DNA of 64,000 nt. It comes from Zopfochytrium polystomum. Lineage: Eukaryota; Chytridiomycota; Chytridiomycetes; Chytridiales; Chytridiaceae. The DNA is taken from positions 709,168 through 773,167 of the forward strand of contig JAIVFJ010000002.1 in NCBI GenBank assembly GCA_025765615.1, written 5' to 3'. The position numbers were made by a program, and so were the translations under genes. Positions within the stretch are counted from its first letter, which is position 1. Each line of letters opens with the position of its first letter. The notes beneath the pieces were generated by a model. That model did no database searches. It saw nothing but the letters and a program-made list of their open reading frames with translations, and was not told the DNA's origin. This document shows positions 25,608 through 36,547 of the stretch, piece after piece.

Positions 25608-26714
25608 TCAAATCTTGTGTGAAGGAGGGTGTGTCGTCTTGCCCTTTACGGACAGAAAACGAGTCTTCTCTCTTGGGAAGACGACAGCATCCTCGTCCCA
25701 AGGCCATCCACCAAACTGCGTCTTGCGATAGTCGGCGAAAGCCTGGAAACGCATTTGTCAGCACAGAACAGAACATTACCGGGCAAGGATGTGGTACCTG
25801 ACTCTTACCTGCATAATCTCGTCCCTCGTGTTCATGACGAAAGGGCCGTACCTCGCCACTGGCTCCTGGATGGGCTTACCCTGAAGCACCAAGATTTCGA
25901 GGGCCGGGTCCGTCTGATCTCCCTTGTGGGCGATGTTGACTTCCGCGCCTTGTCGTGTGTAAACGTACTTCATGATACCCACAGACTCGCCGGCGATCTG
26001 AACCTTGGACGCATCGCGCGGGCCTTCGACGACGTACAGCGATCGATCACTGCCGGCCGCCGGCGCCGGCAAGGTGTAAGAGCCGCCTGGCTGCAGAACC
26101 AGGTGAAGGACGTGGACGTCGTTCGCCGGGTCCGCGGCCCAGCTGTTTGGGTTCGGCGGGAGCGCCTTGAGCCCCTCGACCTCGCCGGCCCACACCGTGA
26201 TGGCGACCTTTCCGTCGTCGGAGTGGAACTTTGGGATCTCTTCCGCCCAATGCATCACCTGCCCCGGATCGACCATCTTGGACTTGCTCGGAAGGTTGAC
26301 CCAGATCTGAAAGAAGCGGAGCGGGTTCGGCGCCGAGTCGTTGATGAGGGGAAAATTTTCGCCGTGCACGATGCCGCTGCCGGCCGTCATCCACTGCGCG
26401 TCGCCCTTGCCGTAGCGCCCTGCGCAGCCGAGAGAGTCGGTGTGGTCGACGATGCCGTCCATGGTGCAGGTGAAGGTCTCAAAGCCGCGGTGCGGGTGCT
26501 GCGGGAAGCCCGGGATCCTGTCGCCGTGGTACATGCGGTAAGGAGCGTCCGGGTTGAAGTCGGCGCCGTTGCCCCGCTTGGGGGCTTCCATCTTGGCGTT
26601 GCCGGCGGGGTAATTGTCCTTGTGGTAGACGCAAAAGAGGAAAGGGTTCCGTGTCTCGAATGGCGCGGGAATGCTGATGTCGCCGCTGTCGGTAATGATC
26701 TTCGAGGAGGGCAT
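25608..26714 (-). CDS. Pirin-family bicupin protein, paralogue B
   Basis: Second pirin, 346 residues, in two exons (25809-26714 and 25608-25742) with a 66-nt intron at exactly the same codon as in paralogue A (after the MNTR-x-EI-x-Q block). Metal-ligand motifs HPHRGFET and SGIVHGENF are intact. Most differences from paralogue A are conservative (for example SKSKMVDPG versus RKAKMVDPG), so the pair is a recent duplicate, inverted relative to paralogue A with FAS1 and NDC80 between them. Both copies look functional. Substrate unknown. Confidence 0.92.
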
Positions 26715-26794
26715 GGTTCGCGGTGCTGGTGTTTCGACGGAGGGCGGAGTCCGATGCTTATTGTAAATGGGTTCCTGGTGAAGGGCAGCAACAT

Positions 26795-26801
26795 TTTTAT
26801 A
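26795..26801 (-). promoter_or_regulatory. Putative TATA box of pirin B
   Basis: TATAAAA on the minus strand about 85 bp upstream of the pirin B ATG, the same spacing as the element in front of the FAS1 gene. Confidence 0.4.
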
Positions 26802-26956
26802 CAGATCGGGAGCCGAACGTGAACGTTGTTGGTTCGTTGTTGGGTATCTCCTCCTCCAATCGCTGACAAATTTTTGTCTTCAACAGTGTGAGTGTTTGCG
26901 CGGTATCCAAAATTGCAACGCTCGAAATTTCCCGAAGCATCGCGAACGCGACACGA

Positions 26957-26957
<1 letters not shown>

Positions 26958-26987
<30 letters not shown>
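26958..26987. repeat. A30 homopolymer
   Basis: Thirty consecutive A residues on the plus strand, upstream of pirin B. It reads as T30 on the strand of the gene, so it is not a poly(A) tail of that gene. Confidence 0.95.
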
Positions 26988-26989
<2 letters not shown>

Positions 26990-27257
26990 TGCATGAAACG
27001 GCTTCATTTGGATTTGCTGCTTCACCGCACTCTTTCCGAGGCGGGGATGTCTTCTGGCAAAACGAAAACCGCATTGAATTTTGAACCGAGATGTTCTCAT
27101 GGGGATTGCAACATTTTTATTTTCGTAAAAACTGCTATTCAGACCAATCAATTCTATTTAGACTCCGCAGCAGAGCTGTCTAAATAACCGTGTACGCTCA
27201 TATCACTCACAAACTAAAATGAAATATAAAGCACATCAACCGACTGTCCCCTGACAA

Positions 27258-29134
27258 TCACAAAGCGATTGAAATCACGTTCGAAGGACCGCTCGTGCCG
27301 TATTGGTTGACACCGCTCACACGGTACCAGAGCGCTTTCGCCGCAGAAGGAATTGCGTCCTGGAACAACGTGGACCCATACGTCTTGCTGTCCAGGGCCG
27401 CACTGCTGACAACGGTCCAGGGCCCAGCAGCTGAGGAGTTCGATCTCTCGACTGTATAGTTCGCAGCACCAGACGAGCCCATCCAACGAAGCTGCAGGTT
27501 GCTCCCAGATTTGGTCAAGTTGAAGAGGACGGGAACTGGGAACGGCGGCTCGGTGAGGTACTTTGTCTGCGGCGTATACTTGAGAGCGCTCTGGTGCATC
27601 ATTGCGACAACTTTTAGTTCATCGGCAGGGAAGAGTCCGTCCGACGACGCCGCAAAGCCGGGCCAGTGGTAAGACGAGTATGGAGAGCCTTCCGAGTGCG
27701 TATCTTTTGTCGGAGTAAGATTATAAAGGTCGTTTTCACTTTTGTTTGAGAGCGGCATCCAACTTACAGAATCCTCCATCGCGAGCGTGGTACCTCAAAC
27801 TCCATATAAGCAGGCCGGTCGCATTCACAAGGGTGTCGAAGGTGGAAACCAAACTGTTTAGCTTGTCGAACGACGCGAGACCAAATTCTCCAATGATGAA
27901 TGCCTTGTTGCGAGCACCAAAGAAAGCGGTATCGGTGGATGCGCTCTTGGCATAGTCATCAGCATAGTAGTGGTTTGAGAATATGTCGATGTAGGGTGAC
28001 GCAATGGACGCTGAGTCCCAGCCGTGCAATCCGTATTGTCCATCGAGAACCAGATGGTTGCTGTCAATGCTCTTTATATACTTTGCCACTGTAGTCGTCC
28101 AGCTCGCTGTCGACGACGACGGTCAGAGGCTCGCCTCCAGTCTAACAGTTCTTTCTTACCTGGAACTGGTCCGTTAGAAGATGTGAAAAGCTCGTTTCCG
28201 GTCTCCCAAGCAAAGCAGGTACCTTTGTCCAATGTGAGAATTGCCTCGTGAACAGAAGTATATCCTCACCATCCTCTTTATACAGCAACCCGTTGACTGT
28301 ATTCTTCCTGTTCAAAACATACCTAACCACCGACAGAAATCCATCAATGATTTCTTGTTTCTTGAAGAAGTCGTCCATCGAGCCGCCATAGAGCTGAGCG
28401 AACTGAGTAATGCCTCCCCACCATTCCCATCGATCTTCAACAATTGACGAAAGAAATAAAGAAATCCGGTCAAAATACGGTTGATATTCGACCAACCCAA
28501 CCAATACCTTACCAATGAAAGGCAATATAAGGCGAACGCCAAGGTCGCCAGCAATTCGCGAAGGCATGGTCAAGAGCAACGAAAAGTTCCTCGTTCGCAT
28601 ACAGCTGCACTGAGCTCGAGTTGACCTGGGGTATCGGCACCCAACCAAGAGGTGCTGCGTTCTTGGGCGGATTTCCGTTTGAGCCTGCTGCAATGTGCAC
28701 GTACGACCCAGTATCTGATGTCGTAGCGACGGAAAGGACGTACATTCTGGTCACTCGACCTCCAATCTGAAACAAAGTAGGGTAAGAGGACATTTGATTG
28801 TATGCGACTGTGGATCATTCTGGACCTGAGCAATGGATCTTAGGGCATCTTGCTGCTCCTGCGCAGTGGGAAAAGTTCTGGGCGAGCCTCGGTCTGCAAA
28901 CGTTCATGCCGTTCAATGTGCTGCCAAACAGATGAGCGATCCCACAGACAGACCTTCAAGATAGTGCAGATTGGGAATGTTGAAGGACGAGAAGCGGAAC
29001 GGCTTCCCCAGTTCTAAGATGGTACTGCCGTTGCGCGTGACGAACGGGAGGCCCGCCGCGGAAGCGGCGACGGCGGCGGCAATGACGGCCCAGAGCGCAG
29101 TTGCAAAAAGGACCGCGGCTCTGGCTGTCAGCAT
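27258..29134 (-). CDS. Secreted GH5-like glycoside hydrolase with a C-terminal FnIII-like domain
   Basis: Likely beta-mannanase or glucanase of the GH5 clan; the substrate is not determinable. Signal peptide (MLTARAAVLFATALWAVIAA), then RFSSFNIPNLHYLED, a block typical of fungal GH5-like enzymes; WEWWGGITQFAQLYGG; the acid/base region WETGNELFTSSNG (NE pair); HYYADDYA; and the nucleophile motif FIIGEFGL. C-terminal to LIWSLRYHARDGGFY is a roughly 100-residue domain (LQLRWMGSSGAANYTVERS ... YRVSGVNQYG) with FnIII character. Exons: 28954-29134, 28826-28893, 28766-28513, 28434-28270, 28222-28160, 28106-27768 and 27703-27258. All junctions keep phase if one A is dropped at the AA of 28553-28556. 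Both catalytic acids are present, so the enzyme is probably active. Confidence 0.85.
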
Positions 29135-29789
29135 GTCTCAATAATTCTTTTTGACAGCCATTCTTGTGTATCTTCTTTGGACGGTTTGTTTGTCTTCGGT
29201 CCGAAAAACTTGCCATTTTCGTCAACCGGGTGCGCAGAACCCACGTGCCATTCCATGATGACGCAAGCCAGCAGAATGACGCAGATGAGAGCTTTTCTCT
29301 CATTGATTGAGGAAGACAAGTCTTTTACATGCAAAAGATAGCAAAAGGTCATATCAGAAAATCGTGATATCACAAATGATATTCTGACTTTGACACCACG
29401 CCATTCATCCAAAAAAGCAGGTCAAACTTCTTCACGAAATCATGACAAGGCGAAAGCGGATCGTGAAAAATATTCCCCATTTTTCGTGCAGAAAACAACC
29501 CACAAAGAGGAACAACCACAAAATTGAGCAACAGACGGAAACCACTGCCACGGATGCAAATCGGCTTGGTAAAACCCAATCAGCCTGTAATCAACCAGAT
29601 AAAAAAACAACATGGCAATTGCGGGTCGAATCAATTACTTGTGAAATTTGTTCAAATTGGTGCAACTGATTTGATCTGCCTAAAGAATATGCCAAGCCAT
29701 TCGTGCAAAAGAGCAAGGCTGGCAGATGTCTGGGCAAGATTTTGGACATGATTCGGAAAAAAGATACACCATCAATGTCCAGACCCAAT
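29135..29789. other. Non-coding DNA upstream of the GH5 gene
   Basis: About 650 bp, AT-rich, with the GH5 promoter somewhere within. Short open frames exist on both strands but show no family resemblance or splice logic. Confidence 0.35.
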
Positions 29790-30810
29790 CCTTTGAATTT
29801 TGGCAATCATGTCAGCCAGACAGACTCCTTTCGTCTAAAATTTTCCCGTCAGCCTGTCGCTTTTGTGTGCCCTGGGGACATCATGAAGGTGTGTTCGGGA
29901 TGCTGCCATCATGCTGTGGATTCACCCCATTCTCTCTATTAAGCACCCATTTTTCTGCAGCAACGAGCATTTGAAATGATTCTGTCTCTTTGTTATTGAT
30001 CGTAAGGACAAAAGTGCTCCCTTTGTCGCAGGCTCACGCACACTGCTCCCGCAAGTGGTTGTGACTGGTCCCTCCTCGGCTGTCCTCCTCCTGACAGTTG
30101 ATAAGGCTCCTTGCAACCACCTGATTCTGCCCCACGTTTACGCATTACAGTGCATCCAGAGGACTGAGGGTGTTCACCTGGATCACAGCAAAAGGTGCGT
30201 TTTTTTTTCACTCAACACGGAATTCCACGTAAAGCACAACGAGAGTTATCAACAGGAGGGCGGAGACATTCGCGCGAGAACAGGCGCTCCCGAGGAGGGG
30301 TGAGGTTTTGATAAAGCGATCATCCCCGCGCGAAAGCCAACTACTAACTGAGGCTTTTGTGGTGCTCACTCACAACCACAGTCGACTCGCGTACGTGAGA
30401 GTCCCCGATTGTGTGAAGGAAATAGACCTAAGCACTAAGCAAACGCCGCTGCAGCTTTCAAAAAAAAAAACTGCAACGTAATAAATATTTTTCCTTCCTT
30501 GCCAGCAACATCTTGATCTACTCGTACACGACGCCGCCAACGCTGTCCTTTGTTAGCAGCTCCATTCTCCACGGTCCTCAAATCGCATCCTCCTTCTTCA
30601 GCTTGAACCGCGGAAGCGCCACCTCGTCCCATCTGGTTCTAGTGCACAGGCTGGAACGAGGATGCGTTGCGCCAACTGGCCGCATGCTCCAGCGACTGCA
30701 GGGATAGCGTTGTCACCGTGACGCTGCAGACCGCGGCCGCCCCCAGAGCGTAGGGTCCGCGAGCTTGACCAATTCTCAGATTCAGTGGATCGGATGGGTC
30801 AAAGGGACTT
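29790..30810. repeat. Dispersed repeat, copy A
   Basis: Two blocks match the 56.99-57.58 kb region. The first, about 29809-30040, shares strings such as TTTGGCAATCATG, GTCTAAAATTTT, GACATCATGAAGGTGTG, CATTTGAAATGA and TTTGTCGCAG. The second, about 30650-30790, shares AGCGTTGTCACCGTGACGCT. The DNA between the blocks is longer here than in copy B. On the minus strand the second block reads AVCSVTVTTLSLQSL, conserved in copy B. It is neither a recognised transposon nor a host gene; it could be a decayed retroelement. Confidence 0.7.
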
Positions 30811-31236
30811 AATGTTTCAACAGCGAAACTGAAGCAGTGGTGTGTGTGTGAGGCATGGCAGTTTCAAACCAGAGAGAGACAGACAGACAGACAGACAGAC
30901 TGGCAGGTGCGGTGAGAGACAGAAGCAGAGACCTGTCAGCACAGCCCCCTCCAAGAAGTCAACAAACATTGGTTGGGGCGCCGCTCGCAGATCAGGTACC
31001 GTTACTATGCCTCCACCTGCCTCGACCAACCCAACGCGCCTGTACTTCGCATCCCGCGCGTAAAGTTTGCGACTCCTCCAAATCGGACTGACCCTGCAAC
31101 CTTCACCCCACCGCTTCCCTCACTAATCAAAATATCAATCGACCACCTCGCATAAGCTTACTGGGCAACCCGACTGGTCGTTGCAAAAAGCAGCTGCGAC
31201 ATTCGCGTCGCGTGCGCCGACGATCTGAACGCGTAG
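30811..31236. other. 5' flank of the GT71 gene
   Basis: About 425 bp between copy A of the dispersed repeat and the GT71 ATG. It includes the GACA microsatellite. No convincing TATA element seen. Confidence 0.35.
30877..30900. repeat. (GACA)n microsatellite
   Basis: About six GACA units, preceded by a short GA run and by a TG run at 30840-30850. Confidence 0.9.
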
Positions 31237-34200
31237 ATGGACAAGATGACGACTCCCCTCAGCCCCACCTCGTCTTCGGCACCATCCTCGCAGAGCCCCC
31301 TGCTGCGCAACCTCCTTGCTCTGCGCTCCTCCCTCCGCCTGCGCAGACTCTTTCTACTTATTGCTCTGATTGGTCTGGCCTCTGCCTTTTACTACACCCT
31401 TCCCCTACTCTCGCAAGCTCCGGCGGCCGGAAGCACCCGTCCGACAGCCATCCGCATCCGCACCACGAAGGCGGTGGTGTTCCTGAAACAGGCGCTTCTT
31501 CTTCCCGCCCGGACCGCTCCAGCTTCCGATCAGATGATGCGTACCAAACAGCTCTCTGGAAGTGGTTCTCCACAACAATCCCCGAATATGACGCGAGAAA
31601 AATGAAAGTCGTTCCAGGGTTGCGCGGCATCGTGTTCACCAGCCCTTCGCGGTGGCTTGGAAATATGATACAGAGCGTTGCCGTGTTGCGGGATCTCGGC
31701 TGCACGCTTCCCATCCAGCTGTCGTACGTCGAGGGCCAACTATCAGATACAGAGCTGGAGAAAGCCAGGTATTTGAACTCAGTATTTGAAGCCTTAGTTG
31801 GAGTTGTTTTTGTGCGGCACGAAAACTCGTGAAAATCGCTGACAAAAACTCTTAGATCCTTTAACATCAGCACCGTCGATATATCGCGTGAGCTCAAAAA
31901 GTACAGTTGGGGAGACCGCGAGATGAGTCTTGGCGGACCGAAAGTCGACTCTATTATCGCGTCGCCGTTTGAGCAAGTGCTCTTCCTTGACCCAGATGTC
32001 ATGCCGTTGCGGGACCCCACATACCTCTTTGACTCCAACAGGTTCAAAAAGTACGGCGCTCTCATATGGGGTGACACCATGAAAAGAGGCAGCCGTAACG
32101 CACTGTGGAAGGTCATGGAGCTTGAGGGAAAGTACAGGGAGGAGATGGAGTTTGAGAGCGGGCAGATGCTTTTCGACAAAAGCAAAGTCTGGAAGGGGCT
32201 TATGATGGCAAAGCACCTATCGTCCGAAGCAAAGTACTATTTCAACGTGAGACAGTGGCCTTCGTTTTTCTCCTCTTCAATGCTGGTTTTCATTATTCAT
32301 TGAATACTAACAGACTGGATACAGCACTTTTGGGGCGACAAAGAAACCTTCCATTGGGGATTTCGCGCAATAGACCTCCCGTATTACCTCAATCCGCAGT
32401 ACCTCCAAGTCGTTGGAGTCCTCGTCGACGACGCGCACCCAGCGGGTGGTGCAATGCTGACGAAACTCCCAACGGAGCCTCCAACTTACAAAATCCCTGA
32501 CGGATCGAAGTTCTGCGGAATCGCAATGCTGCAACTTGACTTCTACGACGGCCCCGAGTCCGACGCTGAGGCAGAGCTTGCCTATAAAGGAAAGCCACTG
32601 TTTATGCATGGAAATGGGCTTAAGTACACATTCCATGCCGAGGTGCAGTCATTCCAGGTCGCGATGACCTACGTTCCGCCGAAAGGCAAGTTCGTCCACA
32701 ACTTCGACGGTATGTTTCACGATTGGATTGGGAACTACAAGAATATGGAGCACTGCATCGGTTTGGTTAATGTCCGCGGGTTGGATATAAAAGTTTGGGG
32801 TGAGTAACGGAGTTATCGTTGATTGTATACTTTCAACATCCCGCGAACTTCAAACACCAAATCGACTGAACTGACATCACCTTCGATTTTTTTCGCATGG
32901 CAATCATATGCAACGTCAGATTGGGAATCGGAAAACCCAGGGTTCAGTGATATGTATCGTGAAGCCCATCGAATCGGCTTTAGTAACCCGCAGGAGCGCG
33001 AGAAGATCATAAAATCGAAAGAAGACGACAAAGTTCATCAGGAAAAATGGATATCTTTTATGAAGACTGTTGATCCTTACGACGCGGAAAAGCTTGGTAT
33101 CAAGCCTGGATCGCGAGGCGTAGTACTGACAGGGAGCGAGCGGTGGGCTGATAATGTTGTCATGGCGGCACTGTTTTTGAGAGAGTTGGGATGCAACTTA
33201 CCAGTGTCTTTTGCGTATATCGACGATCAAATTGGCAAAAAGACATTGGATAAGCTGGCGTGAGTACTCTCCTTGTGAGGCGCGCTCGACTAACCAGTTG
33301 TTGCCGTTTACAGAGCGTACAACATTACTCTTGTCGACATTACCAAAACCATAAAATCGTACGACTGGGGATCGCGTGAAATGTCCCTGGGCGGCGCAAA
33401 AGTCGACTCGATCATTGCTGCGCCTTACGAGCAGGTACTGTTCCTAGACCCTGACGTCATGCCTCTCCGGGATCCGAACGAGTTCTTCGAGTCAAAAACG
33501 TTCAAACGGAACGGCGCCCTGTTCTGGCCTGACTTTATGAAGCGCGGGCGGGGAAATGCCCTCTGGAGAGTTATGAAGCTTGAGGGAGCGTACTTTGATG
33601 GGCAGGAGGTCGAGAGCGGACAAATTTTCGTGGACAAAAAGAAGGTGTGGAAGGGGACTCAAGCTGACACAACACATGGCGGCGGAGGCGAAGTACTTCT
33701 TTAACGTGAGTGCAATTGCTTTAAAACGTATCTTCGTTCCCCATATTGACGAAGAACGCAATTCAGCACTTTTGGGGTGATAAAGAAACCTTTTTCTGGG
33801 GTTTCAAAGCCGCCGGCGAAAATTTCTTCATGACACCCCATTACCTTCACCTTGTGGGCCAAATAATCAGTGAAGAAAAGCCTTATGGCAACCTTCAGCT
33901 GATTCCCGGCAAGTCGTCATCGGATCCGCCCACCCTTCCAAAAGGTTCCACCTTTTGTGGTCTCACAATGCTTCAGATGGACTTCAAGGACGGCGACATC
34001 GACGATCTTGGCGATGATGAGGCCTTTTCGCCGAAGCCATCATTCGCCCACTGGAACGGAATCAAATACTCCTACCACGAAGACGTCAACCCGCTGGACG
34101 CGGCGCAAACGTATATTCCAAGCGAAGGGGAAACGTGTACATCATTACGAAGGCGTGTTCTACGATTGGATTGGGAACAAGCATGGACTCGAGCACTGTG

Positions 34201-35958
34201 TTAGGCTGCCACCGCGGCAGGACATGAATCTTTTGACATACAGTTGAGCATTGCACCAGTGTCTCCTCACTCCTCTTGTTGTCCTTTCCATATATTGGGA
34301 CCATGGATGTGTCTAAACGCGAAATCTTCACCAGATTTTAGTGCCCAGAACCCGGACGTTGGAGCGCTTTACCACAAGGTGCACAAGGAGGCCTATTCTG
34401 ATAACTGGAAATCCCTTGCCCTGAAGAAGCCCAACGCAAATGAACCTTCAGTCAAGGACGATGACAAATCCACTGCTGGAAAGAAGGATGCTGGCCCCAT
34501 TGAAAGCAGCAAAAAGGACAACCAAAAGGGGGACCGAAAAGGCGACAAAATGGGCGACTCGAAGCCAAACGACGGAAAGGACATTCACGAGGTTCACAAG
34601 GAAATGTGGAAGCGTTTCGTTGCCGAGACCAAGCCGTATGACCCGAAATTCCTCGGCATCACACCAGGGTCCCGCGGCGTTGTCATTACTGGACCTGGAA
34701 ACAGAATTAAGTACGCGGTGCTAACAGCGAACCTGCTTCGCCAAACAGGATGCACCCTGCCGATTCAGTTTTCGTACTTAAAGGGTCAAGTATCTAACGA
34801 GGATTTGAAGCTTATACAGTAAGTTTTGGCGAGATCTAAGAGGCGGAATCACTGATGAATGAAAACGGTACAGAGAGCACAATATTACTGCTGTCGATTT
34901 TACCCCTGCTGTGTCCGCCTACAACTGGGGCGAGCGTGAAGTCTCACTTGGAGGGCCAAAAGTGGACGCTATTCTCGCATCCCCATTTGAGCAGGTGCTC
35001 TTCCTCGACCCAGACGTACAAGTTCTTGAGAACCCCGAATACCTCTTCGAGACTGCAACCTTCAAGAAGAACGGCGCGCTATTCTGGCCCGATACTTACC
35101 GCCGCGGCCACTGGAATAGGATGTGGGATTTGTTCGACCTGCAGGATAAAATGTTTCAGCAGATGGAATTTGAGAGCGGCCAGATGTTGATCGACAAGAG
35201 CAAGACTTGGAAGGGGCTGATGCTTGCAAAACATCTGGCGGCGGAGGCGAAGTACTATTTCGATGTAAGTTATATCGTCTGGTCTTTGCGATGCCCGTCC
35301 GTCTTCTTTAACCCGACTCTTTCAGCATTTTTGGGGCGACAAAGAGGCTTTTTTCTGGGGTTTCAGAGCCACCAATACCCCATACTTCTTGAATCCCAAT
35401 TATCTTTCCATCGTTGGTGTTCTCGCGGACAAGAAGCACCCGCGAGGCGGCATCGAGCTGCCCGCCTCCGCGTCGTCAACTCCCGCCAACACTCGCTTTT
35501 GTGGCCTGAGCATGCTTCAAATGTCTTTCCACGACGACACCACCGGCGACGCGTCTGCGAAGCCTCCCCGCGGATACAAGCCGAAACCGCTTTTCCTGCA
35601 CGGTAACGGTGTAAAGTACGCATACCACGACGAGGTTGCGCCGTACCACGTTGCCAAGACGTACATCCCCAAGGACGAAGGAAAGAACGTGCACGACTAT
35701 GAGGGCATCGGGCACGAGTGGATCGGCGCCCTGGAGGAGCTGCAGCATTGTGTGGATTTCGTGGAAAAGAAGGGCGTCGAGCTGAAGGTTTGGGGTGAGT
35801 CTTTTGAACGCTATTCGGATTCGTTTCGACTTTCTTGAATGGATCTGGAAGACGCCGAACTGAAGTACCTTTGTTGTCGACGATCCACAGATTGGCGCGC
35901 GGAAAATCCCGGCGTGAACGAGGCGTACCGTGACGCCAGACGCAAGCTTAAGATGTGA
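31237..35958 (+). CDS. Triple-domain GT71 (MNN1-type) alpha-mannosyltransferase, type II membrane protein
   Basis: MNN1-family enzymes add alpha-1,3-mannose in the Golgi. A cytosolic leader and one signal anchor (LRRLFLLIALIGLASAFYY) precede three tandem catalytic repeats at about 31.5-32.8, 32.9-34.2 and 34.3-35.9 kb. Each carries SLGG-x-KVD, EQVLFLDPDV (DxD), ESGQ, HFWGDKE-x-F-x-WGF and H-x-NG-x-KY. There is no stop between repeats: introns with matching phase run from VWG of one repeat into the (S/A)-x-NPG/D linker of the next. The third linker is a Lys/Asp-rich stretch. Exons: 31237-31768, 31856-32246, 32325-32799, 32920-33259, 33314-33705, 33767-34242, 34335-34818, 34874-35264, 35326-35794 and 35891-35958; about 1330 residues. 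One-base frame breaks lie at GGGG 33653-33656 and GGGG 34127-34130, and a further break near 31430-31460 could be an indel or a 32-nt intron. Confidence 0.85.
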
Positions 35959-36547
35959 AGGATGCTGGAAGCTGAGAAACTCTTCCCGTTTTTAATTGTG
36001 TTGAATCACAATATTCACGTTATTTTGATTGTTATGCGTGTTTCTCCATTTTGTTATCCATTCTTCGCCTGCTTCATTGGGTTTAAGAAAGCCGAGTACA
36101 TTAATGATTTCGCAGGCGTTGCTGATTTGCGACGAGATGGAAGAAAGTACCTTTTGTCAGATTTTCGTGTAGTTCCTTGCTTTTTAGTCAACTCGTTCAC
36201 ACGGAGCCACTATGAGGACAATGGGGAAATGCTTTTGCGGGAACTCAACAGAAGAGCCATGATTTCTGGATGATCGCGTCACAGAATCTCTCTGAAAGGA
36301 AAGCAAGCGCCTGTATACAATCGCCGAATCAGGATGCTTCGCGACAACAGAAGTTGCACAGAGCCAGCGTTCGAAAATATATCCAAGAGGTTAAGAAAAT
36401 GGAAATGGAAAGGAGATTGCAAAGATGGAGGGAACATGTGCGGTAGTGACAAGCAGTAAGAGGGGAATTCGTGGGGCAAACCGAAAAAGGCAACGCAAGC
36501 GGAGACTGGCCTCCAAAAAAGGTCTTTACACCCCTTACACCGCAAAA
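35959..36547. other. Intergenic region between convergent GT71 and NoxR genes
   Basis: About 590 bp containing both 3' ends. Nothing else recognised. Confidence 0.35.

Larger units (their letters stand above)
26715..27257. other. Intergenic region between pirin B and the GH5 gene
   Basis: About 540 bp with the pirin B promoter, a 30-nt A tract and the GH5 3' end. No further gene supported. Confidence 0.35.

Noticed and set aside
25629..26822. Long plus-strand frame opposite pirin B (and the similar antisense frame opposite pirin A)
   Set aside because: Antisense of GC-rich pirin codons. The pirin frames themselves carry intact family motifs and matching introns.
26958..26987. Poly(A) tail of a retroposed pirin copy
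   Set aside because: Pirin B keeps its intron, and the tract is at its 5' side.
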